A stretch of 64,000 bases of DNA from Adiantum capillus-veneris (GCA_014529385.2 CM043958.1:144721734-144785733), one strand, 5' to 3'; positions 35,512 to 45,491 are shown, counted from the first letter of the stretch. A program made the numbers and translations. The notes: generated by a model from the letters alone, not told the origin.

Positions 35512-38446
35512 TTATTCTAATGTAGCATTGTAAGCATTGACAAGGTTCATACTATCCTTAAGCTTTATTCCTTGCATCCATCTAGCATCTTCAAAATGAT
35601 AATTTTTGAACTTAATAAGATACCGTCGGATAATCTTACCATGTTGTAGTACGTTGTCTTCATGCCGAAGAACAGCTTTGGGTTGTAGCACCTCTTCTTG
35701 GTCTTCAACTTCGGGAGGGTCTTCAATAATTGGTTCAGTTGGTGGCTCTCCTTTGTAGGGCTTAATTAGGCTTACATGAAAGGCATTGTGTATGAGCCAA
35801 TGGTTGGGCAACTTGAGTTGATAAGCCGTCTCATTGATGGGCTTCAAGATTTGGAAAGGACCATAGTATCTTTTTGGTAGTTTAGCATAATACTTTTGAT
35901 GGCCCGTAGGATTTTTGCCCGTCGTTTGCCTTAATCTAGCCTTAGGAAACTTGAGTAAGACCCAATCATTTTCTTTGAACATTAAGGCTCTTCTGTGCTT
36001 ATCAGCAGCAGCTTTTTGCCTTTGTTGAGTGATGGATATAGCCTCCTTAATCTTTTGAAAAGATTCTTGTAGGTCACGGCTATACTCATCGGCGGCGAAG
36101 ATCTTCCCATGTACTTTGAGTAGCAAGGGACTTTTAGGTCTTCCCTCAATGACCTCAAAAGGTGCTTTTCCTGTAGAAGTATGTACAGTATTATTGTAGG
36201 CATACTCTACAAGAGGTAAGTGCTTTTCCCATTGTGAGCGTTGATCTACTTCGGTAACATAAGTCTTGAGTAGATCGAGTATCGTAAGATTGGCTATCTC
36301 ACTTTGGCCATCTGTTTGTGGGTGATAGGCCGAAGAGAAATTCAATCTTGTTCCTAGATTTTCAAAGAGACCTTTCCAAAAATTACTGTCATTCTAGGAT
36401 CTCTATCTGACACGATGGATGTGGGTAATCCATGGTGCTTGAAAATCTGAGATATGAAGAGAGTTGCCATTTGATGTGCCTTAATAGTCTTTTTGACAGA
36501 AATAAAATGTGCTTGCTTGCTAAACCTGTCAACTATTGTCCATATTCCTGTATTTCCATGGATAGACTTGGGTAATCCAAAGATGAAATCCATGGATATA
36601 CTCTCCCATGGCGAATTTGGGATAGGCAATGACTGGAGTAATCCAGGTTGCTTCCCTCTATCATACTTGGTCTTTTGGCATACTACACATTTTGAAACAT
36701 ACTCTTGTATGTCCACTTTCATGCTAGGACAATAGAAGTACGTAGGTTGAATACCTCTATGCCTCGCATATGGAGGAGCATGGGATTCATTCATAACTTT
36801 CTCACGAAGGGAATTAGTAACACATAGCCTATTGCCGTGGAGAAGATAACCATCCTGCAAGGTGAATGGTTCCTCTTTCATCCCCAAAGCAAGGGCTGGC
36901 ATTATGTCTCTAAAGTTAGGGTCAGTAGCATACTCATCTATCATAGAGGATAGATCATTGTGAGTAGCTATAGACACCGCATTAACTTTGGGTCGTCGTG
37001 AAAGTGCATCGGCCACTTGATTGTGCTTACCAGCTATGTGAGCAATATGGAACTTAAATTGCGACAGAAAATTTGTCCACCTCATTTGTTTGTCGAAAAT
37101 CTTGGTTTGCGTCATGAAATACTTGAGACTTTGGTGGTCAGTTCGTAGGATAAATGGAGTCCCCAATAGGTAGTGCTTCCATGTGTCTAAGGCATGTAGA
37201 ACAGCTAAAAGCTCTTTCTCATAAATGCCCAAGACTCGTTCATCAATATTGAGCCTTCGGCTCTCATATGCTCTGGCATGCCCTTCTTGAAGCAAAACTG
37301 CTCCAAGGAAATCACCACAAGCATCACATTGGACCTCAAATGGCTTTGAGAGATCCGGAAGCACGAGGACTGGTTGGGAAGTAAGCTTCTCTTTGAGCTT
37401 TTCAAAAGCATTTTGCTCCTTAGCAGTCCATACAAACTTAACGTTCTTCTTAGTTAAGTCGTGTAGTGGTCCTGCTACTTGAGAGAATTTTGCTATGAAG
37501 CGTCTATAGTATGCGCACATACCAACAAAGCTTCTTAGCTCATGTAGATTTCTTGGGTTAGGCCATGCTTTTATTACCTCTAACTTTGATGGATCCATTT
37601 GGATACCATCTTTAGAGATAATATGACCTAGGTATTGAATCTCTTGAAGGAAGAATTCGCTTTTCTTTTGGTTGAGAAAAAGCTTGTTCTCCCTCAATGC
37701 TTGAAAAATCACTTGGAGATGTTTCTTATGTTCCTCCAAAGACTTGGAGTAGATGATGATATCATCAAAGAACACTCCAGTGAATTTGCGTTATGGTCTA
37801 AAAAATTTCTCCATCAAACGATTGAACGTAGCTGGTGCATTAGTCAAGCCAAAAGGCATGACTAGATATTCATAAAGACCAAACGTTGTGCGAAACACAG
37901 TCTTTAAGATATCTTCATCCACTATCCTTATTTGATGATAGCCACTCTTAAGGTCAATCCTACTGAAGTAGGTAGAGCCTTGTAGCTTATCAAACAGATC
38001 TTCTATCCGAGGTACGGGAAATCTGTTTTTGATAGTGATATGGTTTAGTGCTCGATAGTCCACACACATATGGTATGTACCATCTTTCTTTTGCACTAAA
38101 AGGATTGGATAAGGAGTCTTGTTAGGTGGTGAGCTTCCAGGAAGGAGCTCAATGCGATGGTCATCATCCCCTCGTTTTGGAGGTAAGTCCATAGGGATAT
38201 CATCGATGAACACATCTTGGAATCCTTTTAGAAAATTAGACAAGTCTAGCTCTTCTTGATTCCTACCATTTACATTTGATGAAGCATTAGTATCTTTTAG
38301 AGACTCTTTGACAAAAATCATGTATGCAGAAATTGAGCTCTTCATTGAATTATCAAAAGCAAGAGGATTTACAAGTGGAATAGTGCGACCACACTCACTA
38401 GCATCTATATACATGTTCTTTCCCCTGTAGATGAAGTATATTCTCC
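35512..38446 (-). pseudogene. Ty3/gypsy protease end-RT-RNase H-integrase-chromodomain, disrupted
   Basis: Minus-strand pol of the chromovirus family. Seen in order: spacer after protease ([17 protein letters not shown]); RT with [27 protein letters not shown] and FFDDIIIYS; RNase H (YEKELLAVLHALDTWKHY); integrase zinc finger (CVVCQKTK) and core (SMDFIFGLPK, VSDRDPRMT, HPQTDGQSEIAN); chromodomain-like tail (RRYLIKFKNYHFEDARWM). Defects: an in-frame stop between 37776 and 37790, a frameshift near 36350 inside the integrase core, and a deletion of about 30 residues between PPNKTPY and PILLVQKK (near 38105) that removes the start of RT seen in the copy at 63490. It ends at 38446, where PLE sequence begins. 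Confidence 0.9.
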
Positions 38447-38551
38447 TATGGGGACTCTACACCACACTACACACCACTCGCTTCCTTCAGTTAGATGAAC
38501 TAACTCCCTAACTAAACCCCTTCGAAAAGTACACTTCCTTCCCCCCCCCCC
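38447..38551 (+). repeat. 105-bp fragment of the PLE terminal repeat
   Basis: CTATGGGGACTCTACACC to a poly-C run. It repeats the segment that begins near 39292 and near 54984 but stops before the hammerhead ribozyme. It lies directly upstream of the left pseudo-LTR, giving the partial head-to-tail arrangement typical of Penelope-like insertions. Confidence 0.75.
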
Positions 38552-39126
38552 GACTCTCTTCTAACCAAATCCAAAAAGAAGATTCAAACCATTTTTTTTT
38601 GAAATACTCTGTATACCCTACCCTAACCGCTACCGCTTGTTTTGCAGGTTGATTGTTAAAGCCCCTCCTCCCCCCCAAAAAAACTCATCGACGACAAAGA
38701 CCCCTCCTATCCTAAAAATCCCCCTTCTTCTTTGGAGCTTACATTCCAAATTTTTGTCCCTTTAAATGGTACTCTTGTGACACCTTCTTGTGAATTAAAA
38801 TACTCCCCCTTGCTCCTCAAGCTCTCAAATCAACCCCCCACCCCCCTGCGTCCCCCTCGATGTACACCTTACACCCAGTCCTATACATTACACTCCTAGT
38901 CTTGGATTAAAAACTCTTTTGAAACCTAACAAATCTTTTTTTATTAACACCACGCTTCGTGCTATGCTTGAAAAACCTCCTTACCCTCTATTCCCTCCTT
39001 GTTTTCTATTTTAGTCCCCCTTATAATTTAACCCCTCCAATACTCTTTTATACCGAAACAAGCAACCTGCAATATCACCCCTCTACTACACCATTGAGGG
39101 ATACACCCCCTTGTATTGCATTCGCC

Positions 39127-39163
39127 CCCCCCCCCCTCCTCCCCCCCCCCCCCCCCCCCCCCC
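39127..39163. repeat. Poly-C tract in the left pseudo-LTR
   Basis: A run of C broken by only a few T bases. Comparable C runs occur at 38541-38551, 49251-49275, 52786-52804, 54535-54567, 54847-54862 and 55073-55088. The opposite strand is G-rich and could form G-quadruplexes. Tract lengths may be unreliable in the assembly. Confidence 0.85.
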
Positions 39164-39461
39164 CACCCAACCCCCACCCCACCCACCATTTTTTCCATAT
39201 TATTAGGCCCCGCCTTCACTTAAACCACCCCTCGGCTAACAGTCAATGAAGACTTCCCTTGGTAAAAAAGTCTAAGCCCTTATTTTGTATCCATGGGGAC
39301 TCTACACCACACTATACACCACTCACTTCCTTCAGTTAGATGAACTAACTCCCTAACTAAACCCCTTCAAAAAGTACACTTCCTTCCCCCCCCTCCCCCC
39401 CCCTCCCTCTTATATAAAGAACACCCTCTCCCCCATGTTTTCCCTTTTATCTTCTTTCTTC

Positions 39462-39503
39462 TACCACTGATGAGCTCCTCAATGGAGTGAAACGCATTTG
39501 GTA
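39462..39503 (+). ncRNA. Hammerhead ribozyme, left copy (one stem III change)
   Basis: Same motif as 55151-55192: stem I UACCA/UGGUA, core CUGAUGA, stem II GCUCC/GGAGU with a UCAAU loop, core GAAA. The stem III strand is ACGCAU instead of ACGCGU. This breaks one C-G pair and the self-complementarity used in dimeric folding, so it may be weakened. Confidence 0.8.
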
Positions 39504-39579
39504 CCCCATAGCCCACCCCCACCGCACCTCCCCTCCTTATTGCTCAAGAACATAGTGCTTTGCACGCTTAAACATCGTT

Positions 39580-39896
39580 ATGAATGAATTAAGTTTTTTT
39601 TGAAAAATACAAGCGTTGCACACTTATGCCTCTTCCCGAAACATGCTCCTTCGTTTCCTCTGAGCCTCTTAATTGATTATCCTGCCCTTCACCCTTAAGA
39701 AACTTTCACTCCGATCATCGTAACAATTACCTTCCTTTTGTGTCGCCTTCGAATAGCTCCCTGTCTACAACTTCCTGGTCAGCCTAAATACCACCTTCCC
39801 TGTGTTTTATCTTGATTTTATCTCAACTTTAATATCCCTCAATTGTTGTAACTCTACCCCGAGTACTCAAGGCAGACCCTTACTTTGAAAACCTTA
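39580..39896 (+). other. PLE 5' region left of the DNA transposon
   Basis: Pyrimidine-rich, non-coding, just after the left pseudo-LTR. It ends where the transposon's inverted repeat starts and is taken to continue at 49447. No ORF of note. Confidence 0.6.
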
Positions 39897-39965
39897 CATT
39901 AGGAGAAATATGAACCTTGCATGGGCCTTGTAAGGAATCCTAATTTTTAGGGATTAAGGCTAATG
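39897..39965 (+). repeat. Left terminal inverted repeat of the transposon
   Basis: The first 19 bp match the right end with one mismatch. After a variable middle part (GGGCC shared), GGGATTAAGG and TAAT match again. The left arm is about 16 bp longer than the right because of an extra AATCCTAATTTTTA segment. Confidence 0.78.
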
Positions 39966-40507
39966 TTGTGTGGGGTTTAGGGGGCAAGGGCATTGAAGAA
40001 GGTAGTTTTGAGTAGGTTTTTCTAGCCTTTTTTTTAGACAAATGTAGGATGTGGACCTAAAGGGTTGCTTTCTCTCTCTAGCTTTTTTTAAAGTGAAGGA
40101 AGCATAGGGGTGTGTCCACATCAGCAATTCCGTGGGTCAAAAAGAGTCAAAATTTGACTTTTTTAAAAAAAATTCATTTTTATTTGTTTTTTACTTAAAA
40201 CTCCCTCCCAACATATATACATATCCAAAAATCATTTTTTGACCCATTTTTTAACCCACAAGCTTAGAAAGTGTATTTTTCCAAAAATCTTTTCCCCCAA
40301 AAAGTAATAAACATTTTGTTCTCTCCTCCTCCTCCCTCCTCCCTCCTCTCTCCCTCTCCCTCTCCTCTCCCTCTCTGCCCCTACCTTCCTCCTCCTCCCC
40401 AATCTCTCCCTCCCCTCCCTCCCTCCTTCTCTCCTCCCATCCTGCTCGGCCTCTCTACCCTTCCCCCTCTATCTTTTCATCATTTGCTTCCTCACGCAAC
40501 AACTTCC
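39966..40507 (+). promoter_or_regulatory. 5' region of the transposase-like gene with a CT-rich tract
   Basis: Subterminal sequence followed by a strongly pyrimidine-rich tract (about 40321-40480, CTCC repeats) just before the first ATG. Such Y-patch sequence is common in plant promoters and 5' leaders. A proline-rich reading of it in frame with the gene probably reflects only the base composition. No clear TATA box. Confidence 0.45.
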
Positions 40508-43458
40508 ATGGTGCTCACGGACATTACAAATGGTTTGCTTCCACCACCACGTACTCCGCACACCAAAAGCATACATATTCGCTTACCCACGGCATTTGCA
40601 CTGAAGACCACTAGTGAAGGTGATCAAAGGTCATCACAGGAACGTCGCACCGCTTGTGAGACCAATGTTGACATTTGGGTGGATGGCCATTTGTACCCTT
40701 ACGATCCTATAAGCCGCTTCCATCCACCGTTTAATAGCCTTTCCACATTTCTTCAATTTCTTGGGAGGGGAGAAGCAGGCTTGTTAGGCTATTGCAAGCG
40801 GCTGTGTATGGGTGCAGGTGCTTCTTTGCATATGTGGATGCACGAATGTCAAGCTCTTCACCTCAAGACGACGGCATTACAAGAGAGTGTTGCCTCTTCG
40901 GAGAGGGTAGTTAAAAGTCTTGAACAACAAATGCAAGAAAAGGAGTCCCACATCCAGAAGCTTACCAACACCATCACATACTTGAAAGAAACACCCCTTG
41001 GTGCAAGGGAACGCAAACGCCCGTATTCATCCATTGAAACTCTTGCTCATTCCGGAGGAGCACGTGAACGACGAGTTACAGCCACAAGGTGATTTGGTCT
41101 TTACTTGCATGCTGCATTCTTACTTCACACTATTTTCTAACATTTATGTTTATTTGTTGCTAGAAACTTCATCCAGGAGGCATGCGGTGGAACAAGCCAA
41201 GATAATCGAGTCAACCTTCTCAGTAGTTGTCTCAATACCGAGGACGTTATTTCTATCTTACAATCACTTGGAGGTAAGCACATTAAGGATGCAGTCACCA
41301 AGGACCTTATGCGTAAATTAAGAAATGTGGTTAATGATGATGACGTTCAACAAGCTTGTGATGAGGCTGGAATCAGCACCAAAGCCTATCAGGCTATTTT
41401 TCAACTCCTAAAGGATGCCCTCAAAGAACTTGGCATTGTGGAAAACCTATTTCCCGTTCCTCACAAGGTCAAGCTCGCAAAGAAGGCCACAAACGAAGAT
41501 GTGTTCTCCCGCATTGGGACATACCTACACATTGAGGACACAATGCCAACTTCCCTTTATGCTTCGTGCGCAACAAAGACAAAGGGAAAAGGTAAGAAAC
41601 AATCCATAAGACCTTCGAATAAGGGCTTTTCTTACACAATGTGGAACAATATTTTCGTGGATCTTAGAAGGCTTCAAGAAGCCATGCTTAGATTTTACGA
41701 GTTACCTGAAGAAGGTGACACACTTTACTTTTTTCTTTGGTATTATTCTTTTCATAGAAGCTGAAGTTTAAGGTCTTAGCACTTTTTATTTTGTAGTGCT
41801 TGGCACAAAAGTCGCTTTTGTGCTGAAACTCGATGAGTGTCAAATAGTGAAAGGCCGAAGGTTAGAGAGGCTAAGTGTCACTCTAATGAACGAGGCCCTT
41901 CTGCAAACCAAGCGAAGGGATTCAGTCGAGCCATATCCCACCCTATCTTTTAGCGTGCAATCAGAGAAAGACATTTGGTGGTTGGGTGCTATTGAGGTGC
42001 CCAAAGAGACCAATGGAGTACTTTCGTGGATTTTTGAGAGAACTCCATGGATCACAGAAGTAATACACTCCCAAATTGCAGGTCAGAAGTTGGAGATTGA
42101 GGGCTTTGGTAGTTATGATGTGGAGTGGCACTTAGGTGGGGATTTGAAGACCATAAAGTGTTTGCTTGGCTGCAAACAAGGGGCTTCTTCTCTCATGCCT
42201 TGTCCATTTTGCACTCAAGGGTACAAACCTAATGGACAAAAATCACATAAGAGCACTGCAAAGGCCAGTTACATGCTTCCATGGCAAGGGCATGGAGAAC
42301 AAGGGTTAGATTGTCATGATGTTGGAGATGAAGGTAGAGAATGGGAAGCGTCTATTCTGAGATGTCCCATGCTCAATGCCCCAGACCGTGATCAAAAGGA
42401 CCACACTTGGAATCCAATCTTTCGATTTCCTCTATCGAATGTACATTTTTGTACATTACACGCATTCATGCGTATTTTTGATAGGCTATTGAAGCTCCAC
42501 ATTGACTATGCTTTCACAATGAAACTGTTGGAAAAGTCCCAGGAAGCGATCGAAAGAGTGGAGGTACTCTTGAATTCCATTGGCTGTCATGGTGGAAATG
42601 TGTCTATAGTTGCTGCAAAGAACATAGGGGAGGCCCATGAAATTGCTCAACAAGTGTCAATGAGTGGACAAAAAGCTAGACACTTTTTGAAGAAAGTTTC
42701 CCAAGGAAAGCCAAGTCGATATGATGCTCAAAGCAGCTCCAACCAGCAGGCAGGCAACCTTTGGGAGCTTTGGAAGGAGTTATGAAAAGCTACTACTGAC
42801 AATGATTCAAATGGCGAGCTTGCAAACAAGCGCAAGCAAGTTTGGGCCCATTTTGATAAAATGGTCAAGTTTATGAGCCTTAACAGCACAACAAAAGAAC
42901 AACGGCAATCATTTCAAGAAGCTTTGGTGGATTTTACCAAGGTCTTCACCCTTTCTTGGGGTGAAAATAACATCACACATTACATGGTAAGTCATTCATG
43001 GTGTATTCATTACAAGGGATTGTTTTTATTTACTAATGTGGATCGTTTGCTCATGTGAACAGCATATCTTGTTTGCACATGGTGCATTTTTTATGCACAA
43101 GTATGGATCGCTTGAAATTTTTAGCACTCAAGGCATGGAGAAGTCCCATTATCGAGCAAGGGGAGTGTACTTCAAAAATACTCAACATGGTGGTGGAATG
43201 GTGCAATCCAATTATTTGGAGGAGATGTTCAACTGGTTTTTTCGCACAGCATTTGCTCGTAAGCTCACAATGGAGCATGCACGACAATCCAAGATTGCTA
43301 TTGAAGTGTGCAAATGGAGTCGTCAAGAGCATAGCAACAAGTGGCAAATGTCGCAAGGTCCCACCAAGCATGCTGCATGGCGGCGATGCAGAGTGCGACA
43401 AGGATCAAAGTGGATACTGCGCGAGTCACTAAACGTGAACGCAGGGTCCAACTCTTAG
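40508..43458 (+). pseudogene. Transposase-like gene, four exons, one in-frame TGA
   Basis: Exons 40508-41088, 41164-41714, 41797-42986 and 43063-43458 join in frame across GT..AG introns (the third donor is GTAAGT) and give about 905 codons. The start MVLTDITNG follows the CT-rich leader. A coiled-coil-like stretch (SSERVVKSLEQQMQEKESH) lies in exon 1. Exon 3 has FVLKLDECQIVKGRRL (Asp at about residue 390), FSVQSEKDIWWLG, GGDLKTIKCLLGCKQGAS followed by CPFC (Cys 513 and 516), and LHAFMRIFDRLL (His 599). An Asp, a GDLK..LG..GAS-CxxC block and an LHxxxRxxDxLL helix recall the RNase H-fold cores of RAG1/Transib/CACTA-type transposases, but I cannot assign a superfamily. Codon 707 (42783-42785) is TGA with the same frame continuing. 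It is the likely mobilising enzyme of the 9.55-kb element. Confidence 0.6.
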
Positions 43459-43510
43459 CGACATGTTTATTTAAAAAATAATACTTCTTTTAAAAAAATT
43501 AGTGTGAACA

Positions 43511-43597
43511 GGGCCCTTTTTAAATGGGCCCTTATAAATATTGCATGCTCTCATAAATCACTCATTTCTTAAGAACGGGTGAGCTCTTACCAACGAA
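43511..43597 (+). promoter_or_regulatory. Promoter of the H3-like gene
   Basis: A TATA box (TATAAATA, 43533-43540) lies 58 bp before the ATG. Just upstream are two GGGCCC palindromes (43511-43516 and 43526-43531), the second giving TGGGCC, which matches plant site II/TCP-type elements found in genes active in dividing cells. So the gene has its own promoter 50 bp beyond the transposase stop. Confidence 0.6.
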
Positions 43598-44494
43598 ATG
43601 GCGCGCACCAAACAAACCGCGAAAGAGCATCCGCCTGCCAACAAAAACACCCTCCACGGATGTGAGAAGCCGTCATGGCTTAAAGGCACAAGAAAATGGC
43701 CACGAACACCTGGCCGTTCCAGGAACTCTTCTGGTAGTGGGCATGGTGGTAGGGCACAAGAGTCATCAAGGACTGTTGAATCTCCACCTCCTCAAGATAT
43801 AACACCTAGAAAGAGAATGAAGCAACGTGCCCAGCGCTGGAGAGAAGCAGAGGGCCAGCAAACATCAGAGTCCGATAGAGAGTAGCCGTCGCGTCCCCAA
43901 TCACAAGCAGAACCATCCAGGACTCGGGTGGTCAATACAGACACCGAATCAGAGAGTGAGCCACCATGGCTGCGAGAAAAAATACCGCGCACACACCGGG
44001 TGGCCGTTGGGGGGAAGACATTGCCTCAAGGCAAGGGAGCTCTCCCCACACGACAAGATCGGCAACCAAGGGAAGATGAAGAATCAGAAGAGGCTGCAGA
44101 ACCAGCCCCTAAGCATGTAAACAGACGCAAGTCTAAGTTTTTCAAGAAGCCTACACGCCACCCGCCAGCAAATGTGCAAGTTCCCCCAAGACAACCGCAG
44201 CGGCGCCGAAAAATAGCAAGGGCATTTGCAGAAATCCGCCACTATCAGAAGACGATGTAGCTCTTGATTCGACGCGCCCCCTTTGCTCGCACTGTGAAGG
44301 AAGTGCTTCAAAGCTATGGAAATCAGTATAGAATGCAAGCAATAGCGCTAGAGGCTATTCAAGAAGCTACAGAGGCCCACATCATTTCAGTGTTGGAAGA
44401 TACCAACCTATGTGCCATTCATGCAAAGCGAGTGACAATACAGCCAAAAGATATGCAGCTTGCACGACGATTGCGACAAGACTTCGAGCATTAG
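43598..44494 (+). pseudogene. Histone H3-like protein with a long N-terminal tail, two in-frame TAG codons
   Basis: One frame of 298 codons. It starts MARTKQTA, identical to the canonical H3 tail including Arg2, Thr3 and Lys4, then diverges (KEHPPANKN) so that no Lys9-Ser10 is present. A tail of about 200 residues is basic and Ser/Pro-rich with acidic patches (DTESESEPP, EDEESEEAAEP). Near its end, FFKKPTRHPP recalls H3 VKKPHRYRP. The fold follows: [50 protein letters not shown]. Against remembered H3 it aligns without gaps from residue 59 to the C-terminus with roughly 43 of 75 identities. Loop 1 has no centromeric-H3-type insertion. TAG at 43883-43885 (codon 96) and at 44258-44260 (codon 221, where H3 has Glu59) interrupt it. 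No intron would remove them. Readthrough or sequence error cannot be excluded. Confidence 0.9.
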
Positions 44495-44649
44495 CCGAAG
44501 TTACCCCTCTTTTTGTATTGCACACCCTTATCTTTGTAATGATTTGACTTTCCAATGACAACATGATCAACAGTTGTGTCTACTCTGTCTATTATCTTTT
44601 TAGTTTCAAGTTCTGTATGTAATTGCAGTCAATTTCAGTAAATTTGTGC

Positions 44650-44820
44650 ATTTTAAGTACCCTTAGGGGTAGATAAGCCTACAAGGGGCAGAAAAAGGCC
44701 TGGCCACAAGGGCGCGCAAATGGCCCATCCAAAACTGATGGATGGGCCATTTGCGCGCCCTTGTGGCCAGGCCTTTTTCTACCCCTTGTAGGCTTATCTA
44801 CCCCCAAGGATACTTAAAAT
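44650..44820. repeat. Perfect-looking hairpin 1 (81-bp arms, 9-base loop)
   Basis: Arms 44650-44730 and 44740-44820 with loop AAAACTGAT. Only three mismatches in 81 bp by eye. The inner part contains CACAAGGGCGCGCAAATGG and its complement. Confidence 0.92.
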
Positions 44821-45151
44821 AACCAAATTTACTAAAACCTATTGGTTTTGCATCAATATTTTATATGGATCCTTATGGACACCTTTTTTTGGTCATTTCA
44901 AGCTTTGAATTCCTTATAGGATATCAAAACAAATAACATATTGTGAAACCAAGTGTCCAATGTAATTTGACTTTTTTGTGCAAGGGTGTAGTAGGTAGAG
45001 CTAAAGCAAGTGATAGTTTACTGGAAACTTCATTTCATAATTGATTTGAGCTTTTCTAGTGTCCTTGAGTGTGAACATATACTAGAATTGCCATAAAAAG
45101 GTTGCATTTAAATGAATGATGCAAAACCAATCCATTGCAATAAATTTGTGC

Positions 45152-45322
45152 TTTTTAAGTACCCTAGGGGGTAGATTGGCCTATAAAGGGCAAAAAAATG
45201 CCTGGCCACAAGGGCGCGCAAATGGCCCATCCAAAACTGATGGATGGGCCATTTGCGCGCCCTTGTGGCAAGGCATTTTTTGCCCCTTATAGGCTAATCT
45301 AACCCCCTAGGGTACTTAAAAA
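45152..45322. repeat. Perfect-looking hairpin 2 (81-bp arms, 9-base loop)
   Basis: Arms 45152-45232 and 45242-45322 with the same AAAACTGAT loop. The inner core of about 40 bp is nearly identical to hairpin 1. The outer stem differs, but mostly by paired changes, for example GCCTAC/GTAGGC in hairpin 1 and GCCTAT/ATAGGC in hairpin 2. Confidence 0.92.
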
Positions 45323-45491
45323 TCACAATTATACTCAAATTGACTGCAATTACATACCTTGAAATAACAAAGTCAAAAAACAATTCATATCACCAATTGA
45401 AACAATTTTCAAGATTGACAAATCAGATTGAAAAGAATTTGCAATATCAATTTCAAATATTTTTTATTCCTTCTAGCACGGTGATTTTACA

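Larger units (their letters stand above)
38556..39579 (+). repeat. Left pseudo-LTR of the PLE
   Basis: Homologous over its full length to 54257-55264. It includes the 3' untranslated tail of the element (from CTCTTCTAACCAAAT), a very long poly-C tract near 39127-39163, the CTATACACCACTC segment, TATATAAAG near 39413 and a hammerhead motif. The two repeats are closely similar apart from poly-C length. Confidence 0.85.
44613..45358. repeat. 746-bp nested inverted repeat between convergent gene sets
   Basis: Arms 44613-44854 and 45117-45358 (242 bp each) are reverse complements with scattered differences, from TGTATGTAATTGCAGTCAAT outside to ATTGGTTTTGCATC inside, around a 262-bp spacer. Each arm contains its own long hairpin. 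The structure lies near the centre of the transposon, between the 3' ends of the H3-like gene (plus) and gene A (minus). Confidence 0.85.

Noticed and set aside
39028-39219. Glycine-rich minus-strand ORF
   Set aside because: It comes from the poly-C tract read on the other strand.
40271-40507. Proline-rich N-terminal extension of the transposase-like ORF
   Set aside because: It is the in-frame reading of a CT-rich leader. MVLTDITNG at 40508 is a better start.
43827-44120. Alternative plus-frame ORF over the H3-like tail (HHGCEKKYRAHTGWP)
   Set aside because: It is out of frame with the MARTKQTA start and the histone fold. The local resemblance to the HGCEKPSW stretch is not enough.
43598-44494. 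H3-like gene as an ordinary host histone gene that happens to lie here
   Set aside because: It is far longer and more diverged than canonical H3, has two stops, and lies 140 bp after the transposase-like gene within the same inverted repeats. Host capture at an earlier time remains likely as the origin.
44640-45330. Bacterial-type terminators or a CRISPR array
   Set aside because: There are only two hairpins, arms are 81 bp, and the context is spliced eukaryotic genes. There are no regular repeat-spacer units.
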